This document shows, in pieces, positions 40,963-50,146 of a stretch of 64,000 bases of DNA. Under the pieces are notes generated by a model. That model saw only the letters and a list, made by a program, of their open reading frames with translations, was not told the DNA's origin and made no database searches. This DNA comes from Hyphomicrobiales bacterium (GTDB taxonomy: Bacteria; Pseudomonadota; Alphaproteobacteria; Rhizobiales; Rhizobiaceae): contig UBMP01000016.1 of NCBI GenBank assembly GCA_900466575.1, positions 124,001 through 188,000 of the forward strand. Direction: 5' to 3'. Position 1 is the stretch's first letter, and the number at the start of each line of letters is the position of its first letter. The translations under genes and the position numbers were made by a program.

Positions 40963-41607
40963 GTGATCGAGATTTTTTCAGGCCTTGAGCGCCATTTCAG
41001 ACCCCAGGCCCTCGCGCCGATGTTCCATTTGCGCAAGCGGGTCTTTCACGACCTGCTGGGTTGGGACGTGACCGTCCGCGGCGACATCGAGATCGACAAT
41101 TACGACGACATCAACCCGATCTATGTCCTGTCGTATGCGCCCGACACACATCGCTTGCGTGGCGCGCTGCGCCTCCTGCCCACCCTCGGACCCAACATGC
41201 TGGACGACACGTTTCCGATCCTGCTCGGCAGCACGCCTCCCATCCGCAGGTCCGACATCTGGGAATCGAGCCGCTTCTGTATCGATCCGGAAATCTCGCA
41301 GGATCGCGCCTCCAATCAGGTGACGGTCGCCGCGGCCGAACTCATGTGCGCGGTGGGCGAGCTTGGCCTCGCCTCCGGCATCCGCCAGATCGTCACGGTC
41401 ACCGATGTCTTCCTGGAACGCATGTTCCGGCGCATGGGCTGCCCCGGCAACCGTATCGGCGAACCACGGAAGATCGGCAACGTCTATGCCGTCGCCGTGG
41501 GCTGGGATGTCAATGACAAACTCCTCTCCGATATGAAGGCGATCGCAGGGATTTCGGGTCCGCTCCTGGCAACCCCGCCCGAAATGCGGATCGCCGCGGC
41601 GGCCTGA
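40963..41607 (+). CDS. Acyl-homoserine-lactone synthase (LuxI family)
   Basis: Makes an N-acyl-homoserine lactone from S-adenosylmethionine and an acyl carrier protein thioester. The GTG at 40963 is preferred because GGAG lies seven bases before it; an ATG seven codons upstream (40942) lacks a ribosome binding site. The 214-residue product keeps the residues that define the family: Arg and Phe in FHLRKRVFHDLLGWDV, the paired aspartates in IEIDNYDD, Arg in LRGALRLLPTLGPNML, Phe in DDTFP, and Glu/Arg in WESSRFCID. The acyl chain length cannot be predicted. It follows the luxR gene in the usual R-then-I order. Confidence 0.93.
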   Translation: MIEIFSGLERHFRPQALAPMFHLRKRVFHDLLGWDVTVRGDIEIDNYDDINPIYVLSYAPDTHRLRGALRLLPTLGPNMLDDTFPILLGSTPPIRRSDIWESSRFCIDPEISQDRASNQVTVAAAELMCAVGELGLASGIRQIVTVTDVFLERMFRRMGCPGNRIGEPRKIGNVYAVAVGWDVNDKLLSDMKAIAGISGPLLATPPEMRIAAAA

Positions 41608-41671
41608 AACAAACGACGGTTCCTGACGTTGTTAAGCAAACAAGCATGATGCGATTGCGAGCCTTCTCCAA

Positions 41672-42901
41672 TTGGCCCACAATGGGCGATCTCAGTCCAT
41701 GTTTGCCCGACCGACAGGAGCCGCCAACTTGGTTTGGTCCACAAGACTTAGTCCGCGATTGCGTGCAGGAGCACTGGCCTTTCTGGCCGGTCTCATACTC
41801 GCCGGACATGCGGGCGCCACCTCCATTTGCGGCAGCATCCGCATGGAACTGAACTCGGATGTCGAGACGATCGGCAACACGCGGGAAACCCGCGTTTATC
41901 AACAGGCCATTTCCCACCAGCAGGGCGAAATCGACAAGGTGAAACGCGACTTGCGCCGCTTCGGCTGCACCTCTGGCAGTTTCCTGGTCTTTGGCGGAGA
42001 GAACGCCGAGACCTGCGACATGCTGAGCGGCACCCTTGACCGCATGTATGACAACCTCGCGGAATTGCAGAACCACGACATTCCGCTGGTCACCCGCTCC
42101 ATGAGCCCCGCCCGGCGCGCCCAGCTTCTCGACGCGCTGGAACGCAACGGCTGCAACGATGTGCCGGACAGCCCGCGCGCCTCCCGCGACGTGACGCCGC
42201 CTGAACCCGCAAGCTATGACCCCAGCGATGAGGACCGCCAACCCCGCCCTGCTCCGCGCCAATCCGAGATGCGCGATCTCGGCGGCGGCGATCGCGGCGG
42301 TAATCTTCAGACGGTCTGCGTGCGGACCTGCGACGGGGGCTTCTTCCCCGTCTCCACCAACACGAGCACCGCCAGTTTCGAACGTGACGCACAGGTCTGC
42401 TCGATGATGTGCCCGGGCGTCGAGACCCAGCTCTTCTATCACGGCGTCGGCACGCAGGAGATGTCTGAAATGGTCTCTGCGAGCGGCGGCATGCCGTACA
42501 AGGAAGAGCCCTACGCGTTCCGGTTCCGCAGCTCGGGCCGCAAGTCCGACAAGTCCTGCAGCTGCAATTTCTCCGCCTATTACCGCGAGATGATGAAACG
42601 TGAAGCGGCCAAAGCGAGTGGCACTGACATCGCACCGGAGGACCAGTCGTCGACGGCGCCCACGCCACAGCCGGAACAGCCCTATTCCTCCATCCTCAAT
42701 CTCGGCACCAAGCCCGACACCAAGGCGCCCTCCAACCCGGCTCCAAAGGCCCCGGTCACCGCAGAAAAGCCTCCTGAGCCGGGTCCAGCCATGCCCTATG
42801 ACCCTTCCAAGGCCAATGTCCGCAAGGTCGGACCACAATTCCTGCCGAACAAGGACACGGCCATAGACTTGCGCCACCCCAAGGACCAGTCGGCGAACTG
42901 A
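41672..42901 (+). CDS. Secreted DUF2865 domain protein
   Basis: A 409-residue protein typical of Rhizobiales, with a signal peptide (RAGALAFLAGLILAGHAGA, cleavage near residue 49). An ATG at 41699 is an equally plausible start, as neither has a clear ribosome binding site. A helical segment follows (RETRVYQQAISHQQGEIDKV), then a cysteine-containing DUF2865 core: VCVRTCDGGFFPVSTNTSTA, QVCSMMCPGVETQLFY and KSCSCNFSAYY. The six or more cysteines suggest disulfide bonds in the periplasm. The C-terminal 100 residues are Pro-rich and disordered. Function unknown. Confidence 0.85.
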   Translation: MAHNGRSQSMFARPTGAANLVWSTRLSPRLRAGALAFLAGLILAGHAGATSICGSIRMELNSDVETIGNTRETRVYQQAISHQQGEIDKVKRDLRRFGCTSGSFLVFGGENAETCDMLSGTLDRMYDNLAELQNHDIPLVTRSMSPARRAQLLDALERNGCNDVPDSPRASRDVTPPEPASYDPSDEDRQPRPAPRQSEMRDLGGGDRGGNLQTVCVRTCDGGFFPVSTNTSTASFERDAQVCSMMCPGVETQLFYHGVGTQEMSEMVSASGGMPYKEEPYAFRFRSSGRKSDKSCSCNFSAYYREMMKREAAKASGTDIAPEDQSSTAPTPQPEQPYSSILNLGTKPDTKAPSNPAPKAPVTAEKPPEPGPAMPYDPSKANVRKVGPQFLPNKDTAIDLRHPKDQSAN

Positions 42902-42906
42902 AGCGA

Positions 42907-43859
<953 letters not shown>

Positions 43860-43969
43860 CGCGGAAGGAAATGGCATAGCGAGAGTGGGAAGGCAAGGGA
43901 GGACGCCCTCCTCATCTTGCGCTGTCACTTGGAACGACGAAGACCTTGCACCAAGGTCCGCCCGAAGCC

Positions 43970-44124
43970 GTCATTCTCGGGCTTGTCCCGAGAACCTGCT
44001 GAAGAAGCCGCGGGTTCTGCGGTGCAGCACCGGCTTTCCGATCGCCACGGGCGTCACCACACAAGCCATTCACGAAGCGGCCGGAGTCTGCGTAGCAGAT
44101 CCTCGGGACGGGCCTGTGTATGAC
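43970..44124. repeat. Element with inverted ends between the bluB riboswitch and DUF1127
   Basis: The left end has GTCATTCTCGGGCTTGTCCC, and the right end carries a related sequence in the opposite orientation (CGGGACGGGCCTGTGTATGA). About 100 bases lie between, with no open frame of note. The gene-free stretch from 43860 to 44231 holds this element and nothing else I can identify. Confidence 0.55.
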
Positions 44125-44231
44125 GATCAGCGTCGCGCACGGGCTCTTTTCCCACAAACGAAGGTTAGCCGCATAACTTAGCTAGAAACGAAATCCAGCC
44201 TGCCCGACGGTGCGCAAAGGCCGACGAGACC

Positions 44232-44462
44232 TCAAAACAGCCCCACCTTGCGGCATTCCCGCTCCGCCTCATACCGGCTGATGCCGATATCCGCGAGCTG
44301 ATCGTCGGTCAGTTCCGAAAGTGCAACGCGCGAGCGATTGAGAACGAAGGCCCAGCGGAGTGCGGCAAGCACTTTCGCGACGCGGCTGCCGAATGTCACA
44401 GTCGTGACCGGAGCCCGTTCGAGCGATACACTGTCCATCATTGTCTCCATCGTTTCCATCAT
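44232..44462 (-). CDS. DUF1127 domain small protein (YjiS-like)
   Basis: About 76 residues. The C-terminal half is the DUF1127 motif: ALRWAFVLNRSRVALSELTD followed by DQLADIGISRYEAEREC. Small Arg-rich proteins of this family are abundant in Rhizobiales and have been linked to RNA handling and phosphate or stress adaptation. The start is uncertain: several ATG codons and a GTG occur in the METMETMMD-like repeat at the N-terminus; the one at 44462, behind AAGGGTGAC, is chosen. It is divergent from the MocR-type regulator, which is a candidate controller. Confidence 0.85.
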   Translation of the reverse strand: MMETMETMMDSVSLERAPVTTVTFGSRVAKVLAALRWAFVLNRSRVALSELTDDQLADIGISRYEAERECRKVGLF

Positions 44463-44503
44463 TGTCACCCTTACTGCGGACCTTTCTTGCCTTTCGCTGA
44501 ATC

Positions 44504-44530
44504 TTGACTATGATGGCTTATCAATTGACT
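44504..44530. promoter_or_regulatory. Direct repeat TTGACT x2, candidate MocR operator
   Basis: TTGACT occurs at 44504-44509 and 44525-44530, 21 bases apart (two helical turns), in the 100-base gap between the DUF1127 gene and the divergent MocR-type gene. Direct-repeat operators are described for MocR/GabR regulators. Confidence 0.4.
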
Positions 44531-44562
44531 CGCCCGCTGATTCAATACGGATAATTGTCACC

Positions 44563-45981
44563 ATGACAAATTGGCTACCATCGCTCAAGGAAGGGTCCGG
44601 CCCGCTTTACGTTCGCCTCGCGGATCAGATCGAGGCGGACATCACAGCGGGCATTCTACCGCCCGGCGCGAAGCTCCCGCCGCAGCGCGACCTGGCCTAT
44701 GATATCAAGGTGACAATCGGTACAATCGGTCGCGCCTATGCGCTGGTGCGCGAACGCGGTCTCGTCTCCGGCGAGGTCGGGCGCGGGACTTATGTCCTGC
44801 CGCAACAGGAGGAGCCGGCGAATGACGGGCGGGACCGCATCGTCAGCGCCTTCTCCGGAACACGCGTATCCGTGCCGCCCGCCGGCAAGCTGCGCTTCGA
44901 CACGACCGCAGCCCCCGATGTGGGACAATCCGGCCCGATCGAGACATTCCTCACGCGCACCGTGCGCGACTATCGCGACGAGATTTCGAGCTACACGCGC
45001 GTCATTCCGGAGCGGTGGAAAGAGGCCGGGCGCAAATGGCTTTCCAATGCGACATGGCAGCCGACGCTCGACTGCATTGTCCCCGTTCTCGGCGCCCATG
45101 CGGGCATCATGTCCGTGATCCACGCGATCTCGCAGCCGGGCGATTACATCGCCTTCGAGGAGCTGACCTATGCGCAGGTGTCGCGCGCCGCCGCCATGAC
45201 GGGCCGGCGCATTGTCACCGTCGCCTCCGACGAAGGCGGCATCCTGCCGGACGATCTGGAGCGCGTCTGCGCGCAGAAGCACCCGAAGGCCATCTTCCTG
45301 ATGCCCTCCGCGCAGAACCCCACTGCCGTCACCCTTTCCGTCGAGCGCCGCAGGGCGATCGCCGAGACCGCACGGGCGCACAATGTCTGGATCATCGAGG
45401 ACAATCTCTATGGCGCAATGACGGAGGACGGACTTCCCTTCCTGGCGGAGCTCGCCCCCGACAAGACCTTCCATATCGGCGGTCTTTCCAAGTCGGTGGC
45501 GGCCGGCGTGCGCGGCGGCTGGGTCGCCTGCCCGCCGCATTTCGCCGCGCGCGTCAACATCACCCACAAACTCTCGACCGGCGGCATTCCCTTCGTGCTC
45601 TTCGAACTCTGCGCCTCGCTGGTTCTCTCAGGCACGGCGAGCACGATCCGCCGGCAGGTCCTGGCGGAATGCCGGGCGCGCGAGGAGATGGTCAAGGCAA
45701 TCTTCGGCGACCTCGATATCAGCCACCAGCGCGGCGCGCCCTTCTTCTGGCTGCGCCTGCCCGAGCCATGGCATGCCGGCACCTACAAGCAGGCCGCCTT
45801 CGACCGTGGCATCCTCATCGACGATGAGGACGAGTTCAAGCCGGCCCGCTCCGACAAGGTCCACCATGCCGTGCGCATCAGCTATTCCTCGCCCCAGGAC
45901 CGGAAAGATGTTGAAAACGGGCTGAAGACGCTGAAAGCGCTCATCGACGCCGGCCAGACCGGCTATGACACGGATGCCTGA
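44563..45981 (+). CDS. MocR/GntR-family regulator with aminotransferase domain
   Basis: A 472-residue fusion of a winged-helix DNA-binding domain to a class I aminotransferase fold. The N-terminus has GPLYVRLADQIEADITAGIL, AKLPPQRDLAYDIKVTIGTI and GRAYALVRERGLVSGEVGRG, typical of GntR-type domains. From residue 110 the aminotransferase part follows, with the cofactor lysine in HIGGLSKSVAAGVRGGWVA near residue 312 and LMPSAQNPTAVTLS upstream. Such regulators bind pyridoxal phosphate and an amino compound. No ribosome binding site is obvious; ATTGTCACC touches the ATG and also occurs at the DUF1127 start. Confidence 0.9.
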   Translation: MTNWLPSLKEGSGPLYVRLADQIEADITAGILPPGAKLPPQRDLAYDIKVTIGTIGRAYALVRERGLVSGEVGRGTYVLPQQEEPANDGRDRIVSAFSGTRVSVPPAGKLRFDTTAAPDVGQSGPIETFLTRTVRDYRDEISSYTRVIPERWKEAGRKWLSNATWQPTLDCIVPVLGAHAGIMSVIHAISQPGDYIAFEELTYAQVSRAAAMTGRRIVTVASDEGGILPDDLERVCAQKHPKAIFLMPSAQNPTAVTLSVERRRAIAETARAHNVWIIEDNLYGAMTEDGLPFLAELAPDKTFHIGGLSKSVAAGVRGGWVACPPHFAARVNITHKLSTGGIPFVLFELCASLVLSGTASTIRRQVLAECRAREEMVKAIFGDLDISHQRGAPFFWLRLPEPWHAGTYKQAAFDRGILIDDEDEFKPARSDKVHHAVRISYSSPQDRKDVENGLKTLKALIDAGQTGYDTDA

Positions 45982-46034
45982 CGGACGCGTCGGGCATCGG
46001 CCCCACACGACCTAGGCATGACCCAGAGCGCATC

Positions 46035-46382
46035 TTGAACGTCACCATCCTGCACAATCCCCGCTGCTCGACCTCCCGCGCCGTTCTGGAGATGATCCGT
46101 GACGCGGGTCACGATCCGGCCATCGTCGAATATCTGAAGCATCCGCCGGAGCGCGCCGAGCTTGTCCGCATGCTGGTCGCGCTGGAGATGAATCCGCGCC
46201 AGCTGATGCGCCGCAAGGAAGCGCTCTACAAGGAGCTGAACCTCGACGACCCGTCACTGACGGACAACGACCTGCTCGACGCGATGCAGGCAAACCCGAT
46301 CCTGATCGAGCGCCCGATCGTCATTTCCGAAAAGGGAATCCGGTTGGGCCGCCCGAAAGAGCAGGTTCTCGAAATCCTGTGA
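46035..46382 (+). CDS. arsC: Arsenate reductase-like protein (ArsC/Spx family)
   Basis: A 115-residue thioredoxin-fold protein starting with TTG. A seven-codon mini-frame from the ATG at 46018 ends in a TGA overlapping that TTG. It begins ILHNPRCSTSRAVLEMI with the active-site cysteine near residue 11, then continues with PAIVEYLKHPPERAELVRML and the C-terminal NPILIERPIVISEKGIRLGR, which holds arginines for oxyanion binding. These match glutaredoxin-linked ArsC. No ars operon is nearby, so a role in arsenate resistance is not shown by context. It converges on ilvA. Confidence 0.88.
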   Translation: MNVTILHNPRCSTSRAVLEMIRDAGHDPAIVEYLKHPPERAELVRMLVALEMNPRQLMRRKEALYKELNLDDPSLTDNDLLDAMQANPILIERPIVISEKGIRLGRPKEQVLEIL

Positions 46383-46405
46383 GATTTAATTCGATTATAA
46401 AATAT

Positions 46406-47656
46406 TCAGATAATCAAACTCGATAGAATCTCATTCTCGGTGATATCCTGATATCCAAGGCCCGCAGCGTCGAAGGCACCGGTCAGGCGGCCGAAATTCT
46501 CTGGCCGCGCCGTCTCGATGCCGATCAGGATCGACCCGAAATTGCGCGCGGATTTCTTTAGATATTCGAAACGAGCGATGTCGTCCTCGGGTCCGAGCAG
46601 ATTGAGAAAGTCCTTCAGAGCACCGGGGCGCTGCGCAAGCCGCAGGATGAAATACTTCTTGAGGCCGGAGTGGCGCATGGCGCGCTCCTTCACATCCGGC
46701 AGCCGTTCAAAGTCGAAATTGCCGCCAGAGACAATGGCCACGACCCGCTTGCCCTTCAGCCGCTCCGCCGGCATCTGCGCCAGTGCCGCGATCGACAGCG
46801 CCCCCGCAGGCTCCAGCACGACACCCTCGATATTCAGCATCTCGATCATCGACACGCAGATCGCATTCTCTGCAATGGTCACGACCTGATCGGGCGAGAA
46901 TTTAGAAAGCGCCGCGAAATTCAGATCACCAATCCGCGCAACCGCGGCTCCGTCAACGAAATTGTCGACCTTGGACAACGTCACCGGCTCGCCTGCCTCC
47001 AGCGCCCGCTTCAGGCTCGGTGCCCCTTCCGGTTCGCAGAAGACGAAACCGTCCTTGGCGACCGTTCCCTCGAGATATCCGCTCACACCGGACGACAATC
47101 CGCCGCCGCCGACCGGGATGACGACGAGATCCGGTACGCTGCCATCTGGCAGTTGCACAAGGATTTCTGCCGCAACGGTCGCCTGCCCCTCGATGATATC
47201 CGGATGATCGAACGGCGGCACCATCATGGCGCCCGTCGCCTCGGCATGATCGCGCGCGGCCTTGTAGCACTGGTCGAAGAAGTCGCCGAAGAGCTTGATC
47301 TCGATGAAGCCGGCGCCGAACATACGCGTCTTCTCGATCTTCTGCTGCGGCGTCGTCACCGGCATGAAGACGGTGCCGCGCACGCCGAAATGCCGGCAGA
47401 CATAGGCAAAGCCTTGCGCATGGTTGCCGGCCGACGCGCAGACGAAGGTCCGGGCGGTACCGCCCTCGCCGATCGCCTTGCGAAGAAAATTGAACGCGCC
47501 CCGGATCTTGTAGGAGCGCACCGGCGACAGGTCTTCACGCTTGAGCCAGATTTCGGCGCCATAGCGCGCGCTCAAATGATCGTTGAGCTGCAGCGGCGTT
47601 TCGGGAAACAATCCGCGCATCGCGACAAGCGCGTCATCGATAGTCTGCCTGTTCAC
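46406..47656 (-). CDS. ilvA: Threonine ammonia-lyase (threonine deaminase)
   Basis: Converts threonine to 2-oxobutanoate, the first step towards isoleucine. The GTG at 47656 has AGAGG seven bases upstream and is preferred to a TTG eleven codons earlier. The 416-residue enzyme is the short form. The cofactor lysine lies in LSPVRSYKIRGAFNF near residue 51. CASAGNHAQGFAYVCRHF and VIPVGGGGLSSGVSGYL bind the cofactor phosphate. One ACT-like domain is at the C-terminus (KKYFILRLAQRPGALKDFLN ... GSILIGIETA), which fits a single regulatory repeat. Confidence 0.93.
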   Translation of the reverse strand: MNRQTIDDALVAMRGLFPETPLQLNDHLSARYGAEIWLKREDLSPVRSYKIRGAFNFLRKAIGEGGTARTFVCASAGNHAQGFAYVCRHFGVRGTVFMPVTTPQQKIEKTRMFGAGFIEIKLFGDFFDQCYKAARDHAEATGAMMVPPFDHPDIIEGQATVAAEILVQLPDGSVPDLVVIPVGGGGLSSGVSGYLEGTVAKDGFVFCEPEGAPSLKRALEAGEPVTLSKVDNFVDGAAVARIGDLNFAALSKFSPDQVVTIAENAICVSMIEMLNIEGVVLEPAGALSIAALAQMPAERLKGKRVVAIVSGGNFDFERLPDVKERAMRHSGLKKYFILRLAQRPGALKDFLNLLGPEDDIARFEYLKKSARNFGSILIGIETARPENFGRLTGAFDAAGLGYQDITENEILSSLII

Positions 47657-47903
47657 AATTGGCCTCTTTGCCCTCAGCAAGAATGGCAATCGCTATCGCA
47701 TACCCGACCCCACGAAGCCACCCCAATTTCACCTCAGGAAGACCGATCTGACAATGTCCTGCGCGGCTTATCCGCATCAGCGGCTCAGCGCCCAAAGTTC
47801 CAGCACAGGAGCGCACCGCAAGATTTCTGCAGCGTCTGCGACACTTCGTGCGACAAGCGACCTTGATTGCCGCCGCAAGCTCGGCTAGGCGGAAGGGAAC
47901 GTT

Positions 47904-47988
47904 GCGGGCGTGGCGAAACTGGTAGACGCAAGGGACTTAAAATCCCTCGGCCTTGGCTGTACGGGTTCGACCCCCGTCGCCCGCACCA
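47904..47988 (+). tRNA. tRNA-Leu, anticodon UAA
   Basis: An 85-base cloverleaf with acceptor arms GCGGGCG and CGCCCGC, a D-loop GGCGAAACTGGTAGACGC, the anticodon stem-loop GGGA-CTTAAAA-TCCC (anticodon TAA), a long variable arm as in class II tRNAs, T-loop GGTTCGACC and an encoded CCA end. Confidence 0.97.
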
Positions 47989-48101
47989 GAAACACGCGGC
48001 CCCATGACAGGACGCAGGCCAGCAGCCCCTGGGTGCGGCATGCGCGGTTCGGCTGCAGCGGCCTTCGTCCTGCGGGAGGCGCCCCAAGGAAAGGTAGGCT
48101 C

Positions 48102-48305
48102 ATGAAGTTTCTGATCGTTGTTGCTGCTCTCTGTGTGTTCGTGGCCACGCTCGGCGCAGGCTTTGTCGGCTATACGTTCTACGCCAAGGGCCGGACGGAT
48201 GGCCTGCAGGCGCAGTGCGCAGAACTGGCAAAGACCGATCCCGCGACGATGAGCGATCTGGAGCGCGTCCAGGCGAATTCGCTCGCCGGGAAATGCAGCG
48301 GCTGA
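48102..48305 (+). CDS. Small membrane or exported protein, 67 residues
   Basis: The ATG at 48102 is preceded by AAGGAAAGGTAGGCTC. The product starts MKFLIVVAALCVFVATLGAG, a membrane helix or signal segment, followed by a short polar part (TFYAKGRTDGLQAQCAELAK) with two cysteines. An in-frame upstream extension runs through the tRNA gene and is discarded. No family is recognised and the role is unknown. It lies downstream of tRNA-Leu, so it may be read from the tRNA promoter. Confidence 0.6.
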   Translation: MKFLIVVAALCVFVATLGAGFVGYTFYAKGRTDGLQAQCAELAKTDPATMSDLERVQANSLAGKCSG

Positions 48306-48355
48306 GTGAGCGTAGAGAAACGACGACTGCCGCCCTGTTCTCCTCTCAGTACAAC

Positions 48356-48383
48356 GAAAAACGCGCGGCCCTTGGACCGCGCG
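48356..48383 (-). terminator. Terminator of wrbA
   Basis: CGCGCGG (48362-48368) and CCGCGCG (48377-48383) pair; on the minus strand the hairpin is followed by TTTTTC. It lies about 27 bases after the wrbA stop and may also work for the 67-residue gene on the plus strand. Confidence 0.75.
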
Positions 48384-48409
48384 CTCTTTCAATTCAAATC
48401 GGTGAAAGA

Positions 48410-49009
48410 TCAGGCAGACTGCTTGGCCGCGATCTTGGCAACGTGTGCGCCCTGGAAGCGTGCGCCTTCCAGTTCGACTTCCGAAGGCTGGCGCGAGCCG
48501 TCGCCATTGGTGATCGTGGAGGCGCCGTAGGGCGTGCCGCCCTTGACTTCTTCCGTGCCCATCTGGCCCTGGAAGGCATAGGGCAGACCGACAACAACCA
48601 TGCCGTGGTGCAGGAAGGTCGGGATGAAGCCGAGGATCGTGGACTCCTGGCCGCCGTGCTGCGTGGCGGTCGAGGTGAACATGGAGCCGACCTTGCCGAC
48701 GAGCTTGCCGTTGAACCACAGGCCGCCCGTCTGGTCCCAGAAATTGCGCATCTGCGAGGCAACCGTGCCGTAACGCGTGCCGGCGCCGACGATGATGGCA
48801 TCGTATTCGGCCAGTTCGTCAACGGTCGCGATCGGAGCGGCCTGGTCCATCTTGTAGTAGGAAGACTTGGCGACTTCTTCCGGAACCAGTTCCGGAACGC
48901 GCTTCACGGTCACTTCAGCGCCGGCAGACTTTGCGCCTTCAGCAACGGCGTAAGCCATGGTTTCGATATGGCCATAGGCCGAATAATAAAGAACGAGAAC
49001 TTTTGCCAT
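48410..49009 (-). CDS. wrbA: NAD(P)H:quinone oxidoreductase, WrbA type
   Basis: A flavodoxin-fold enzyme that reduces quinones by two electrons, avoiding semiquinone radicals. The 199 residues show the FMN phosphate loop [20 protein letters not shown], the flavin segments [20 protein letters not shown] and [14 protein letters not shown], and [14 protein letters not shown] near the C-terminus. Length is normal for WrbA type IV quinone reductases. It is monocistronic, with a terminator at its 3' end, and is divergent from the CinA-like gene. Confidence 0.97.
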   Translation of the reverse strand: MAKVLVLYYSAYGHIETMAYAVAEGAKSAGAEVTVKRVPELVPEEVAKSSYYKMDQAAPIATVDELAEYDAIIVGAGTRYGTVASQMRNFWDQTGGLWFNGKLVGKVGSMFTSTATQHGGQESTILGFIPTFLHHGMVVVGLPYAFQGQMGTEEVKGGTPYGASTITNGDGSRQPSEVELEGARFQGAHVAKIAAKQSA

Positions 49010-49220
49010 TGGAGAATCCTTCCGAGAAACTGCGGTTGACTGCGATGAGCGGACAATAGACGCTTCCGTTGTTCAATAAAACCGGCCCCATTGAAACGCA
49101 GTGTTCACCGAAATGCGGTAAAATTTCATCTACCGGTCATTTGCCGCGCTGCAAAATCCCCTTGCATTGTGGCGGTCGGAACATCATTTTCGGTCGAACC
49201 TGCACGTCCGGAGAACGACC

Positions 49221-49976
49221 TTGACCCAGCATAAAATCGTGACAGCCGCCATGCTCGCCATTGGCGATGAACTTCTCTCCGGACGCACAAAGGACAAGAA
49301 TATCGGGTTTCTGGCTGAAAATCTCACGATTGCCGGCATCGATCTCAAGGAAGTGCGTATTGTTGCAGACGATCAGGACGCAATCGTCGAGGCGGTCAAC
49401 GCGCTTCGCTCGCGTTATGATCTCGTCTTCACCTCGGGCGGAATCGGCCCCACGCATGATGACATCACGGCCGACGCGATGTCCGCTGCCTTTGGTGTGC
49501 CGTGCCTGCATGATCCGGACGCCATGAAGCTGCTGGGCGAAAACTACGAGCGCCGCGGTCTCGAATTCAACGAGTCGCGCCAGCGCATGGCGCGCATGCC
49601 GCAGGGCGCCCGCCACATCGAAAACGCAGTCTCCGTTGCGCCCGGCTTCATCGTGGAGAATGTCCATGTGATGGCCGGCGTCCCCTCGGTCTTCCAAGCC
49701 ATGCTCGGCTGGCTGCTGCCGCAATTGCCGGCCGGCGCTGCGGTCATGAGCCGGACGGTCGTCTCCCCCTTTGGCGAAGGCGAGATCGGCAAGCCGCTCG
49801 CCGAGGTGCAGAAGAACCATCCGGAGACATCGATCGGGTCGTACCCCAAATTCGACGGAAAGGGATTCTATACCGAGATCGTCGTCAGGGCGCGCGATGA
49901 GGCGGTGCTGAAATCGGCGGTTTCGGATGTCGAGACCATGCTGGACTCGGTCCGCAAGGTCCGCGAAACCGCTTGA
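49221..49976 (+). CDS. CinA N-terminal (MoCF_biosynth) domain protein
   Basis: A 251-residue molybdopterin-binding-type domain. TTG at 49221 is chosen for GGAG seven bases before it; an upstream frame to 49167 lacks support. The fold signature is TAAMLAIGDELLSGRTKDKN and VFTSGGIGPTHDDITADAMS near residue 68, as in the MoaB/MogA family and the N-terminal part of CinA. The C-terminal nicotinamide-nucleotide amidase domain of full CinA is absent; only an extra C-terminal region with SIGSYPKFDGKGFYTEIVVR is present. Members are annotated as competence/damage-inducible protein A, but no link to competence is shown here. Confidence 0.88.
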   Translation: MTQHKIVTAAMLAIGDELLSGRTKDKNIGFLAENLTIAGIDLKEVRIVADDQDAIVEAVNALRSRYDLVFTSGGIGPTHDDITADAMSAAFGVPCLHDPDAMKLLGENYERRGLEFNESRQRMARMPQGARHIENAVSVAPGFIVENVHVMAGVPSVFQAMLGWLLPQLPAGAAVMSRTVVSPFGEGEIGKPLAEVQKNHPETSIGSYPKFDGKGFYTEIVVRARDEAVLKSAVSDVETMLDSVRKVRETA

Positions 49977-50015
49977 ACTGAAGGTCAGCCTCTAAACTTC
50001 CATCTGGCCCTTCAC

Positions 50016-50029
50016 TTGACCAAGGTCAA
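50016..50029. promoter_or_regulatory. FNR/FixK-type box upstream of the universal stress protein gene
   Basis: TTGAC-CAAG-GTCAA has arms matching the FNR/FixK anaerobox consensus TTGAT-N4-ATCAA except for the central T/A pair. It is centred about 125 bases before the start codon; a TTATAG at about 50090 could be the -10 element. Confidence 0.55.
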
Positions 50030-50146
50030 AGCGCGCGTACCTTCGACGCGCGAAAGTGCACCCATGGAACCGGCAGGGCGCCTCGCGCGCTTATAGAAAG
50101 CATCTATCGCCGGGTGGCAATTTGCTAAAAGGTCAGGAGGCACACC

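Noticed and set aside
47910-48101. Upstream extension of the 67-residue protein
   Set aside because: The extension translates the tRNA-Leu gene; the ATG at 48102 has its own ribosome binding site.
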